Both the position numbers and the translations under genes were made by a program. From the NCBI GenBank assembly GCA_027533395.1, contig JAPZUF010000032.1, forward strand, positions 1-38,564: a DNA stretch of 38,564 nt. The letters run 5' to 3'. Below the pieces are notes generated by a model, which ran no database searches, was not told the origin of the DNA, and worked only from the letters and a program-made list of their open reading frames with translations. Positions 1 to 7,788 of this stretch are shown in pieces; position 1 is the first letter of the stretch, and each line of letters opens with the position of its first letter. Origin of the DNA: Cyclobacteriaceae bacterium (lineage in GTDB: Bacteria; Bacteroidota; Bacteroidia; Cytophagales; Cyclobacteriaceae).

Positions 1-124
1 CTTCTGTAGAAATTATCAACAGGAACTCGTTCGGATAACTTAAAACTTGTGAAAAGCTTTTCTTGAAAACCTTTATTGCCTTGCATGGCCAAATATAATT
101 TGAATGCGTATATTTATAAAGTAG

Positions 125-1252
125 TTGTGCAACAAGCACAATATATATAGTCAGTCTTTCGATCCCTTGGATGTTAAACAAACAAGCGATGGTGGATTTT
201 TGATTTTAGTCCGTAAGCTGAATAATACTTCCGGTTATAGCGATCCTTATCTATTAAAGACAGATAAGACCGGAAAAATAATTTCAGAAATCAATGAAGT
301 TGGAACAGATACCGGACATCCTGTTGGTCCACTCTTGTTTACTGGCGGTGCGTATTACTTTTTCTGTTTGAATAAAACAGATACTCGCGTGGTGTTGGTA
401 AAAGTATTACCTGATGGCACAGTTGAATCTACCCAAACTATATCCAACAATAGTGGCGAAGGAGATGCCACACGCTACTTACCACTAGCAGGTGGTGTCG
501 ATGGTAACAATTTACTTTTATTAAGCTATGATAATTTTGGCCGATCAACTGTTGCAGATGTAGTAAATACGAATGGTGTAGTTACAGAATCGCAAGCTTA
601 TTCTATTGGCGAAGGAGATGATTACATTGAAGATGTGATTATTAGTCAGTTTAACCAACAAAACAGACAATATCCGTATGCGATTGGTAGAGTTCCAGGC
701 AGTTCCCTCTATTTTAATGGATTTATTGATTACACATTTACTTTAGCTTTCGTAAACTTAAATACAGATGCACCTGCTCGAACCATCAGAGGAACACAAG
801 CTGATGGAGGATTTTCTTGTCTCTATCCACACAGTGCCAATCAATTTTCATCAGCCATTTTTAATTTTAATCAATTGTTCTACACACCGGTAAGTAGTTT
901 AGCTCAACAAAACATTGACGATATTATTCCACAAACAACAACCTTTCAAATGGCCGAGGTTGCTGCAACCAGCCATGTTGCATTTACTTCCACCAATGTT
1001 GATAACGCGAATTATTACTTATTTGCTTCTACTTCAAAATCAAATCAAGTGATTATACATGCCTACCAATCGAATGGAACATTGGCAGGCAGTAAATACT
1101 TGGGATTTTCTAATCCCTACCAAGCAAAATCAATCATCAACACTAATGATGGTGGATTAGCTATTGTTGGTACCACACAAGTTGCAGGCAGATTCCAAAG
1201 AATTTGTTTATTCAAACTATCCTCGCAAGAAGTGAAAGACATCGTTTTATAA
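125..1252 (+). CDS. uncharacterised protein with TSDGG-type repeats, 5' end uncertain
   Basis: Hypothetical protein, 375 aa if started at the TTG at 125. It contains motifs such as QTSDGGFLIL near the N-terminus and NTNDGGLAIVG near the C-terminus. Motifs of this kind recur in secreted beta-propeller-like proteins of Bacteroidota, so a surface or periplasmic role is plausible but not shown. No signal peptide is visible, which is odd for the type. An in-frame TAG lies directly before the TTG. Another frame opens with ATG at 85 and runs into a TAG at 148-150 inside an ATATATATA tract, so a two-base indel there would join that N-terminus to this frame. The gene may therefore be frameshifted, phase-variable or wrongly started. 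A terminator-like hairpin follows it. Confidence 0.6.
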   Translation: MCNKHNIYSQSFDPLDVKQTSDGGFLILVRKLNNTSGYSDPYLLKTDKTGKIISEINEVGTDTGHPVGPLLFTGGAYYFFCLNKTDTRVVLVKVLPDGTVESTQTISNNSGEGDATRYLPLAGGVDGNNLLLLSYDNFGRSTVADVVNTNGVVTESQAYSIGEGDDYIEDVIISQFNQQNRQYPYAIGRVPGSSLYFNGFIDYTFTLAFVNLNTDAPARTIRGTQADGGFSCLYPHSANQFSSAIFNFNQLFYTPVSSLAQQNIDDIIPQTTTFQMAEVAATSHVAFTSTNVDNANYYLFASTSKSNQVIIHAYQSNGTLAGSKYLGFSNPYQAKSIINTNDGGLAIVGTTQVAGRFQRICLFKLSSQEVKDIVL

Positions 1253-1278
1253 ACTCAAACATCAATTAAAAGGTTGAT

Positions 1279-1302
1279 AAGGTTGCAAAGGCAACCTTTT
1301 TC
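1279..1302 (+). terminator. Rho-independent terminator
   Basis: The stem GGTTGC / GCAACC (1281-1286 and 1291-1296) has an AAAG loop and is followed by a T run. It sits 30 bases after the stop of the first gene and before murB, so it probably ends the upstream transcript. Confidence 0.7.
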
Positions 1303-1342
1303 TTTGTTCATTACTTTTTTCAACCTTTGTAAAAAAGTAATT

Positions 1343-2368
1343 ATGCCTGTAATCGACAAAAACATATCATTACTACCATTCAATACCTTTCATTTTGATT
1401 GTTTAGCAGGGCATTTTACCATTATTCAAACTGAAGAAGACATCCATCAGATCATCCAACAAGGCTTATTAAAAGATAAACAAGCCATTATAGTAGGTGG
1501 TGGCAGCAATATTCTGCTAACAAAAGATTTACCACTACATCTCATCATCAAAAACGAAATCAAAGGCATACAAGTATTACAAGAAACACCTGATGATGTG
1601 CTTGTTGAAGTAGGTGCTGGAGAAAATTGGCATGAATTCGTGATGCATTGTATTCAATATGATTGGGGTGGATTAGAAAATTTATCGCTTATCCCCGGCA
1701 CTGTTGGCGCTGCACCTATGCAAAATATTGGTGCGTATGGTGTTGAGATAAAAGATTGCCTGGCTTATGTTAAAGCAATCGATAAAGAAAGCACCGAAGA
1801 AAAAATTTTTAGCAAAGAGCAATGCAACTTCGGTTATCGCGAAAGTATTTTTAAGAAAGAAGCAAAAGATCAATACATCATCACACGAGTTGGCTTTCGT
1901 TTGAGCAAAACAAATCATGTCTTTCATGTTGGATATGGTGCTATTCAACAAGTACTTAGCGAAATGAAAATCAATAACTTAACACTACGTGCTGTAAGTG
2001 ATGCTGTCATATCCATTCGCAAAAGTAAATTACCAGATCCTGCAGTGTTAGGTAATGCGGGAAGCTTCTTTAAGAATCCTGAAATATCAATTGAACAATA
2101 CAATCAATTACAAATTTTATTTCCGAACATTCCATCTTTTCCAATTAACGAATACAAAATTAAAGTTCCTGCTGCATGGCTCATAGAACAATGTGGATGG
2201 AAAGGAAAAAAAGTTGGAAATGTTGGTGTGCATGCACATCAAGCATTGGTTTTAATTCATTACGGCAATGGAAAAGGTGAAGATGTATTGATGTTAGCAA
2301 AACAAATCCAACAAAGTGTTATTGATACATTCAATATCACATTACAAATGGAAGTGAATGTGATTTGA
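1343..2368 (+). CDS. murB: UDP-N-acetylenolpyruvoylglucosamine reductase
   Basis: MurB reduces the enolpyruvyl group of UDP-GlcNAc-enolpyruvate with NADPH and FAD to give UDP-MurNAc, the second committed step of cytoplasmic peptidoglycan precursor synthesis. The ATG at 1343 gives 341 aa, close to the roughly 342 aa of type I MurB. An upstream in-frame extension to 1274 would run through the terminator and is unlikely. Visible motifs are GGGSNILL (about residues 52-59, FAD binding), PMQNIGAYGVEIKD, YRESIFK, and GNAGSFFKNP near residue 240, whose serine is the expected proton donor. It appears complete and monocistronic. Confidence 0.95.
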   Translation: MPVIDKNISLLPFNTFHFDCLAGHFTIIQTEEDIHQIIQQGLLKDKQAIIVGGGSNILLTKDLPLHLIIKNEIKGIQVLQETPDDVLVEVGAGENWHEFVMHCIQYDWGGLENLSLIPGTVGAAPMQNIGAYGVEIKDCLAYVKAIDKESTEEKIFSKEQCNFGYRESIFKKEAKDQYIITRVGFRLSKTNHVFHVGYGAIQQVLSEMKINNLTLRAVSDAVISIRKSKLPDPAVLGNAGSFFKNPEISIEQYNQLQILFPNIPSFPINEYKIKVPAAWLIEQCGWKGKKVGNVGVHAHQALVLIHYGNGKGEDVLMLAKQIQQSVIDTFNITLQMEVNVI

Positions 2369-2454
2369 TGTGTGTAATCAATCAACTTAAAGTAAAAATG
2401 TGTCATCACATTTCTGAAAAAATTCGATTAAGAAAAAATTTTTTGCTAAAAATT

Positions 2455-2484
2455 TTTGCAGATTAATTTTTTGTTATAACTTTT
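2455..2484 (+). promoter_or_regulatory. candidate Bacteroidota promoter for the histone-like gene
   Basis: TTTG at 2455-2458, an 18-base spacer, and TAACTTTT at 2477-2484 (7 of 8 to TAnnTTTG). It lies about 30 bases upstream of the ATG at 2516, in AT-rich DNA. Confidence 0.45.
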
Positions 2485-2515
2485 CATCAGTTTTTAAACT
2501 AAACACTTAAGCGCT

Positions 2516-2617
2516 ATGGCAAAAACCGCTAAGAAAGCTGCTAAGAAAGCAGGTAAGAAAGTAGCTAAGAAAGCTGCTAAGAAGACCGCTAAGAAAGCTG
2601 CTAAGAAGAAGAAGTAA
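2516..2617 (+). CDS. histone H1-like lysine/alanine-rich peptide
   Basis: A 33-aa ORF made almost entirely of AKKAAKK-type units, with 18 lysines and nearly all other residues alanine. It resembles the lysine-rich tail of histone H1 and the bacterial Hc1-like DNA-binding proteins. The likely role, by inference, is non-specific binding to nucleic acid. It has its own ATG, a promoter-like element upstream and a strong terminator 25 bases downstream, so it looks like a real independent small gene rather than a tail of a larger one. A second lysine-rich gene follows at 2838. Confidence 0.8.
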   Translation: MAKTAKKAAKKAGKKVAKKAAKKTAKKAAKKKK

Positions 2618-2641
2618 TTAGGTATATCCTAAAGACTTTGC

Positions 2642-2681
2642 GAAGGGAAGAAATCTAGGATTTCTTCCCTTTCGTTTTTTT
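2642..2681 (+). terminator. strong Rho-independent terminator
   Basis: A near-perfect stem AGGGAAGAAATC / GATTTCTTCCCT with a TAG loop, followed by TTTCG and a T7 tract. It ends the 33-aa histone-like gene. Confidence 0.85.
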
Positions 2682-2837
2682 ATGTAGTGCATGTAAGTCG
2701 AAGTTATCCACAATCGACTTAACATTACACAAAATCAAAATACGTTTGCATAGAACGATTGCATAGATTTAATGACTTTAATCCTTTTCATACATCATGC
2801 AGTGTTGTAAATTCATCTCACAATTCAAATTACAACT

Positions 2838-3170
2838 ATGGCAAAAGCAAAATTATCTAAGGCAAAAGCTGATACACCAAAAAAAACAAGTGCTCCTAAA
2901 AAAACAGTAGCAGCTAAATCAAGTGCATTACCCACTTTAGAAACTGTTAGCACACAAGTTCATAGTGCATTAGAAAAGTTACAACTCGCTCCTGCTTTGC
3001 GCAACGACATCGAATGGTGTTTAGGAAGTTACAGACACGATCATAATCCTGCAGGATTATTAGAAAAACTCCATGAGGCAAGCAACATTCTTGAAAAAAT
3101 TAAAAAAGAAAAACCAAAATCAGTTACTGCTAAACTTCTAAGCGATTTACAGAAAGTAACGAAGTCTTAA
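2838..3170 (+). CDS. lysine-rich N-tail plus small helical domain, unknown function
   Basis: A 110-aa protein. Residues 1 to about 29 are a basic K/A/P/S-rich tail of the histone type. From about residue 33 follows a predicted helical domain containing LRNDIEWCLGSYRHDHNP and LLEKLHEASNILEKI. I do not recognise the family. The basic tail and its position after the AKK peptide gene suggest a nucleic-acid-associated protein, but this is inference. The next gene is convergent (3181-3663), with only 10 bases between the stops. Confidence 0.8.
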   Translation: MAKAKLSKAKADTPKKTSAPKKTVAAKSSALPTLETVSTQVHSALEKLQLAPALRNDIEWCLGSYRHDHNPAGLLEKLHEASNILEKIKKEKPKSVTAKLLSDLQKVTKS

Positions 3171-3180
3171 TGCTTCGTTA

Positions 3181-3663
3181 CTAAATCATGTGCGTTACAT
3201 TTTCTAGTGTGCCTTTGTATTGTTGTGTAACCACTCCAAATTTTTCCAAGAAGTCAATTCCTTCATCGCTGGGTAATCCTTTAAAAGCTGCATACGATTT
3301 TAAATACACAACTTTATGAATACCCATCGTATAAATGATTCTAGCGCACGCCAAACAAGGAGAAAGGGTTACGTACAAAGTTGCTCCATCAACTGAAGTT
3401 TTATTTTTTACTGCATATAGAATTGCATTCTGCTCAGCATGTAAAGCAAGCGAACATCCTCCTTTAGAATCTCTTGGACAACCAGTCTCCGGAAATTCTT
3501 CATCACAATTATGCGTACCTGCAGGTGGCCCATTGTACCCGATGGAGATGATGCGCGTATCTTTTGTTAAAACAGCACCCACATGTCTTTTTACACAATG
3601 CGAGCGCTTCGCCAGGTTAACTGCGAGTTCCATAAAGATGTCATCAAAAGCAGGACGTTGCAT
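3181..3663 (-). CDS. dCMP deaminase family protein (ComEB-like)
   Basis: A zinc-dependent cytidine/deoxycytidylate deaminase of 160 aa, expected to convert dCMP to dUMP to feed dTMP synthesis in the cytoplasm. The HAEQN motif has the zinc ligand His75 and catalytic Glu77, and SPCLACARI provides Cys103 and Cys106. YNGPPAGT near residues 43-50 and the extra Cys/His cluster at residues 51-70 (HNC...GCPR...GGC) are typical of the dCMP deaminase group. Length and start (ATG at 3663) fit the family. It is divergent from the gene at 3702. Confidence 0.93.
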   Translation of the reverse strand: MQRPAFDDIFMELAVNLAKRSHCVKRHVGAVLTKDTRIISIGYNGPPAGTHNCDEEFPETGCPRDSKGGCSLALHAEQNAILYAVKNKTSVDGATLYVTLSPCLACARIIYTMGIHKVVYLKSYAAFKGLPSDEGIDFLEKFGVVTQQYKGTLENVTHMI

Positions 3664-3701
3664 GATTTTTGTTATTTTAGAACAATATTAAGGAGAACAC
3701 A

Positions 3702-4211
3702 ATGAAAACCCAATTGATTACTTTTTCCCTTCTTCTATTGAATCTGCATGTTGTGGCACAATCGGCAGAATTAGAAAAAAGAAATGGATTCAAAGACATT
3801 AAGTTAGGTATGCACATTGATTCAGTGAAAGAAACAATATTTAAAAAAGAAATAACCAATAAAGAAGGTCAAGTTTCAAAAATTTATGAAACCAAACATC
3901 CCGATTACTTAAAAATAGGAGAAGTAAAAGTAGATGAAGTAGAATTAACTACTTATAACGGACTCATCTACATTATAAAAGTAACTGCTGATAAAGATCC
4001 GCGTTTAATGAAAGGAATGGAAATGGCTTTAGGAAAAGCTGAATGGGATCTCCGCAACGATCAATATTTTTGGAAAGCAACTTCTTTAAATCTCACTTTT
4101 AAAAGCATAGAAAAGAATCGTGTAGAATTAACCTATAATTCTTTTCCGGTTATACAAAAAATGAAAAGTGATTTGAAGAAGAAGGTGGAAGAGATAGCTG
4201 ATGATTTTTAA
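3702..4211 (+). CDS. small secreted protein, unknown function
   Basis: A 169-aa protein with a clear signal peptide (hydrophobic residues 4-18, cleavage probably after VVAQS). The mature part contains FKDIKLGMHIDSVK, a motif seen in small periplasmic Bacteroidota proteins with a GMxxxxV segment, and a lysine-rich end. An AAGGAG stretch 8 bases before the ATG is a good Shine-Dalgarno, which is uncommon in this phylum. No specific function can be assigned. Confidence 0.8.
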   Translation: MKTQLITFSLLLLNLHVVAQSAELEKRNGFKDIKLGMHIDSVKETIFKKEITNKEGQVSKIYETKHPDYLKIGEVKVDEVELTTYNGLIYIIKVTADKDPRLMKGMEMALGKAEWDLRNDQYFWKATSLNLTFKSIEKNRVELTYNSFPVIQKMKSDLKKKVEEIADDF

Positions 4212-4218
4212 TGTAATT

Positions 4219-4379
4219 CGTTCCTGGTTGATTGTTGTTCGTTAATCAATTAATAATTGATAATTCCTTTAATAAATCTACCAATTTAAAATATTAGTAT
4301 CATTATCGATTTACGAAATTCGAATAGTCAACAATGAAATTCTATTAACCAAAAACGAATAACCAGCAACCAAATCCCA
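4219..4379. repeat. imperfect inverted repeat between convergent genes
   Basis: The left side (about 4219-4245, containing TGGTTGATTGTTGTTCGTTAAT) resembles the reverse complement of the right side (about 4345-4378, ATTAACCAAAAACGAATAACCAGC...). It fills the 168-base gap between two convergent genes. It may be a MITE remnant or a bidirectional terminator region. Confidence 0.4.
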
Positions 4380-5552
4380 TTACTTCTTATACGTTATCCT
4401 ATAAACTACATTCGCTTGGTCGTCTGACACCAACATGCTTCCATCAGCCAACACTAGAACATCAACTGGCCTTCCCCAAGATTTTTGAGTAGCTTCATCT
4501 AACCAACCGCTTGCAAATGTTTCGTACGATGTTGCGTCTTTGTTATCTTTAACTTTAACCAAACTTACCCGATAGCCAATTTTCTTACTTCTGTTCCAAC
4601 TACCATGTTCAGCAATGAATAATTGATTCTTATAAACTTCCGGAAACATATTTCCTGTGTAAAACTTCAAACCTAAAGGAGCAACATGTGGCCCAAGATT
4701 TTGAGCAGGTTTGGTAAACTCATTACACGCACGCTTAGAACCAAACTCCGGATCTGAAATAGTACCACCGTGACAATATGGATAACCAAAGTGCATTCCT
4801 TCCTTTGGAGCACGATTCAGTTCGCAAGGTGGTGTATCGTCTCCTAGCATATCTCTTCCATTATCTGTAAACCATAATTCTTTCGTTATCGGATGCCAGG
4901 TAAAGCCAACTGTATTGCGTACTCCACTCGCGAAAACTTTTCTCTCTTTTCCATCAGGTGATAATGAGGTGATACTGGCAAATATCTCATCATCCGATTT
5001 ACAAATGTTACAAGGCGCACCAACCGGAACATATAAATTTCCATCAGGACCAAACGCAATGTATTTCCAACCGTGGTGCGTTTCTGTCGGATAATCATCG
5101 CGCAATACGGCTGGAGAAATATTCTTACCTAAGTTTTCTTCAATCTTATCAAAACGTAATATTTTGCTTACCTCTGCCACATATAAACTACCGTTTTTAA
5201 AGGCAACGCCACATGGCATATTTAAGCCAGATGCAATAACCCATTTTTGATCAGCTACTCCATCACCATCGGTATCTTTTACAGCATACACTTTATCTCC
5301 ATTTCTATTACCAATAAACAACGTGCCTTTGTCGCCCATAGCTAGTGAACGTGCGTTGTTTACTTCAGCAAAAACTGAAATAGAAAAGCCAGCAGGCATT
5401 TTTACTTTTTCCAATGGTAAAGTTTTGCTGTAAGAAGTAATAGCGGGTTCAACGGCAGTTAATTCATTTTTCTCATCAGTATTGATTGATTCCTGTGGTT
5501 TATTTTGGCAGCATACCAAACAAACCAAAACGAAGGCTGATATCTTTTTCAT
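4380..5552 (-). CDS. PQQ-type sugar (sorbosone) dehydrogenase-like lipoprotein
   Basis: A 390-aa six-bladed beta-propeller protein of the glucose/sorbosone dehydrogenase class. The N-terminus (MKKISAFVLVCLVCC) looks like a lipoprotein signal with the acylated Cys near residue 14-15. Supporting motifs are KMPAGFSISVFAEV, GDGVADQKWVIASGLNMPCGVAF, HHGWKYIAFGPDGNLYVPVG, the heme-free CNIC segment, FASGVRNTVGFTWHP and ELWFTDNGRDMLGDD. The family oxidises aldoses or sorbosone with pyrroloquinoline quinone, but many homologues lack a proven substrate. No PQQ synthesis genes are in view. It is a single gene, divergent from the ABC-F gene. Confidence 0.85.
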   Translation of the reverse strand: MKKISAFVLVCLVCCQNKPQESINTDEKNELTAVEPAITSYSKTLPLEKVKMPAGFSISVFAEVNNARSLAMGDKGTLFIGNRNGDKVYAVKDTDGDGVADQKWVIASGLNMPCGVAFKNGSLYVAEVSKILRFDKIEENLGKNISPAVLRDDYPTETHHGWKYIAFGPDGNLYVPVGAPCNICKSDDEIFASITSLSPDGKERKVFASGVRNTVGFTWHPITKELWFTDNGRDMLGDDTPPCELNRAPKEGMHFGYPYCHGGTISDPEFGSKRACNEFTKPAQNLGPHVAPLGLKFYTGNMFPEVYKNQLFIAEHGSWNRSKKIGYRVSLVKVKDNKDATSYETFASGWLDEATQKSWGRPVDVLVLADGSMLVSDDQANVVYRITYKK

Positions 5553-5638
5553 ATTCTTTTATAAATGTAAAAATCCTAAAGCAATGGAACAACCAAAATA
5601 TTATAAGTGTAAAATAGGTGGATTGGTTAAATTGCATC

Positions 5639-7537
5639 ATGATTTCTATCTCGGATATTTCGTATTTTATTGGTGGTCGTGCTTTGTATGAAGAGGCAAG
5701 TTTGTTTATCAAACCAAAGGATAAAATTGGTTTGATTGGTTTAAACGGTAGAGGTAAATCAACTTTATTAAAAATAATTAATGGTGAATACAAAGTTGAT
5801 GCTGGCTCCATCAGTAAAAGCAACGATTGTACGATTGGTTTCCTCAATCAGGATTTACTATCTTATCAATCTGATGATGCCATTGTAACAGTGGCCATGC
5901 AAGCCTTTAAAGAAACCGTTGAAACACAAAGACAAATAGAACAAATCCTCCACGAGTTAGAAAATCATTATTCCGAAGATCTGGTTAATCGCTTAACCAA
6001 ACTACAAGAAAGATTCGAAGAAAGTGGTGGCTATGTTATGCAAGCTAAAGCTGAGGAAGTATTAGAAGGCATTGGCTTTACAACAAAAGATTTACATCGA
6101 CCCCTACGTGAATTTTCGGGAGGATGGAGGATGCGCGTAATGTTAGCGAAGTTATTATTGGAAAAGCCTTCATTATTAATGTTGGATGAACCAACCAACC
6201 ACCTCGACTTACCTTCTATTGAGTGGGTGGAAAATTATTTGCGCAATTATGAAGGCGCGGTAATTGTTGTTTCGCACGACAGAACTTTTTTAGACAATGT
6301 GGCAACAAGAACAGTAGAAGTTACCTTCGGACAATTGGTTGCCTACGAAGGCAATTATTCATTTTATCTAAAAGAAAAAGAATTAAGAAAAGAAATCCAA
6401 AACAACGCTTACGAAAATCAGCAGGCTAAAATCCGACAGACAGAAAGATTCATAGAAAGATTCAAAGCTAAAGCCACAAAAGCCCGTCAGGTGCAATCAC
6501 GCGTGAAAGCGCTTGAGCGCATGGATTTGGTAGAACAAGTGGTAGATGACGTGGCCGCCATCAATTTCAGATTTAAAATTAAGCAAGAGAGTGGCAGACA
6601 AGTTATTCAATTGAATAATGCTAGCAAGGCTTATGGCAATCTTACTATTTTAAAAAACACAACTGCCACCATCGAACGAGGAGATAAAATTGCTTTAATT
6701 GGTGCTAATGGAAAAGGAAAATCAACTTTATTACGCATAATAGCCGGCACAGAACCTGTTGATGGCACACGCACACAAGGTTATAATGTTATTCAGGCTT
6801 TTTATGCGCAACATCAATTAGAGTCCTTGCATGTAGAAAATGAAATTTTAGATGAATTGAAACAAGCTGGTTCAGGCAAAACAGAACAAGAATTACGAAA
6901 TGTGTTAGGCTGCTTTTTGTTTTCGGATGAAGATCAATATAAAAAAATAAAAGTGTTATCGGGTGGAGAGAAATCGCGTGTTGCGTTAGCTAAAACTTTA
7001 ATTTCTGATGCTAATTTTTTATTGCTTGATGAACCTACTAACCACTTGGATTTTATTTCAGAAAATATTTTAATACAAGCATTGCAGCAATATCAAGGTA
7101 GTTACATTGTTGTTTCGCACAACCGACATTTTATTGCTCAAATTGCCAACAAGATTTGGTACATTGATGACCACGAGATCAAAGAATACCCCGGCACTTA
7201 CGATGAATTTGAATATTGGAGAAAGCAGCAAGCAGAGAAAATAGTAGATGTTAAACCAATTGAAAAACCAAAAGTTGTTAAGAAAGAAAACCCATCTACC
7301 CCTGCGAATGAAGCGAGCAAAAAAACACTCGCTAAAGAAATAAAAAAGTTGGAAGAGATGATGGAGACTTTAGAGAAAGAAAAAAGCAAGTTGGAAACTG
7401 AGATGGCAAAAGAAGAAAATTATACTCAGGCAGAAAAAGCAAGAGAATTGCAAAAAAATTTAACTAATACTTTAAATAAATTAGAAGAAATTAATAATCA
7501 GTGGTTGAATTTGTCTGAAGAATTCGACTCGTTGTAA
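5639..7537 (+). CDS. ABC-F family ATPase (Uup/YheS-like)
   Basis: A 632-aa soluble protein with two ABC ATPase domains and no membrane segments, characteristic of ABC-F translation factors that act on the ribosome. Domain 1 has Walker A GLNGRGKST (about 34-42), the signature FSGGW (about 160) and DEPTNHLD (about 183). Domain 2 has GANGKGKST (about 355), LSGGEKSRV (about 440) and a second DEPTNHLD (about 464). The two domains are joined by the long charged helical linker typical of the family. The C-terminal 80 residues form a Lys/Glu-rich coiled coil like that of Uup. The ATG at 5639 is preferred over a GTG at 5618 because MISISDISYFIGGRALYE is the standard beginning. Confidence 0.93.
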   Translation: MISISDISYFIGGRALYEEASLFIKPKDKIGLIGLNGRGKSTLLKIINGEYKVDAGSISKSNDCTIGFLNQDLLSYQSDDAIVTVAMQAFKETVETQRQIEQILHELENHYSEDLVNRLTKLQERFEESGGYVMQAKAEEVLEGIGFTTKDLHRPLREFSGGWRMRVMLAKLLLEKPSLLMLDEPTNHLDLPSIEWVENYLRNYEGAVIVVSHDRTFLDNVATRTVEVTFGQLVAYEGNYSFYLKEKELRKEIQNNAYENQQAKIRQTERFIERFKAKATKARQVQSRVKALERMDLVEQVVDDVAAINFRFKIKQESGRQVIQLNNASKAYGNLTILKNTTATIERGDKIALIGANGKGKSTLLRIIAGTEPVDGTRTQGYNVIQAFYAQHQLESLHVENEILDELKQAGSGKTEQELRNVLGCFLFSDEDQYKKIKVLSGGEKSRVALAKTLISDANFLLLDEPTNHLDFISENILIQALQQYQGSYIVVSHNRHFIAQIANKIWYIDDHEIKEYPGTYDEFEYWRKQQAEKIVDVKPIEKPKVVKKENPSTPANEASKKTLAKEIKKLEEMMETLEKEKSKLETEMAKEENYTQAEKARELQKNLTNTLNKLEEINNQWLNLSEEFDSL

Positions 7538-7620
7538 AAAAAGGAAGAGCTGCCGAAACTGAAACCCAGAGCCTTTATCAGCTATCGGCACGCTCTCTAC
7601 CCAAAACACTCATTTTACTT

Positions 7621-7737
7621 CTATCTTTCTAACAGTACACTTAGTCCCAGCAATACAGTTAAAAATAACAAAGCATATAAAGAGACATTAATTCTCTTTT
7701 GTAGCCTGTTTTCCAGAGTTTCTGTTATTTTTTGCAT
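7621..7737 (-). CDS. 38-aa single-pass membrane peptide (candidate)
   Basis: An ATG-started ORF with a charged N-terminal half (QKITETLENRLQKRIN) followed by one hydrophobic helix (about residues 18-36, VSLYALLFLTVLLGLSVLL). It lies 51 bases downstream of the anti-sigma-like gene on the same strand and so could be the third gene of the sigma factor operon. Its topology resembles small membrane regulators, but no homologue is recognised. It is the only coding candidate in the 251-base gap between the flanking genes. Confidence 0.5.
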   Translation of the reverse strand: MQKITETLENRLQKRINVSLYALLFLTVLLGLSVLLER

Positions 7738-7788
7738 ACTATCCCTTTGACACTCTTAATCCTGAAAAGGTTGGAAAGGGAAACCCAA

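Noticed and set aside
1274..1342. N-terminal extension of MurB
   Set aside because: It would run through a terminator hairpin, and MurB homology begins at the ATG at 1343.
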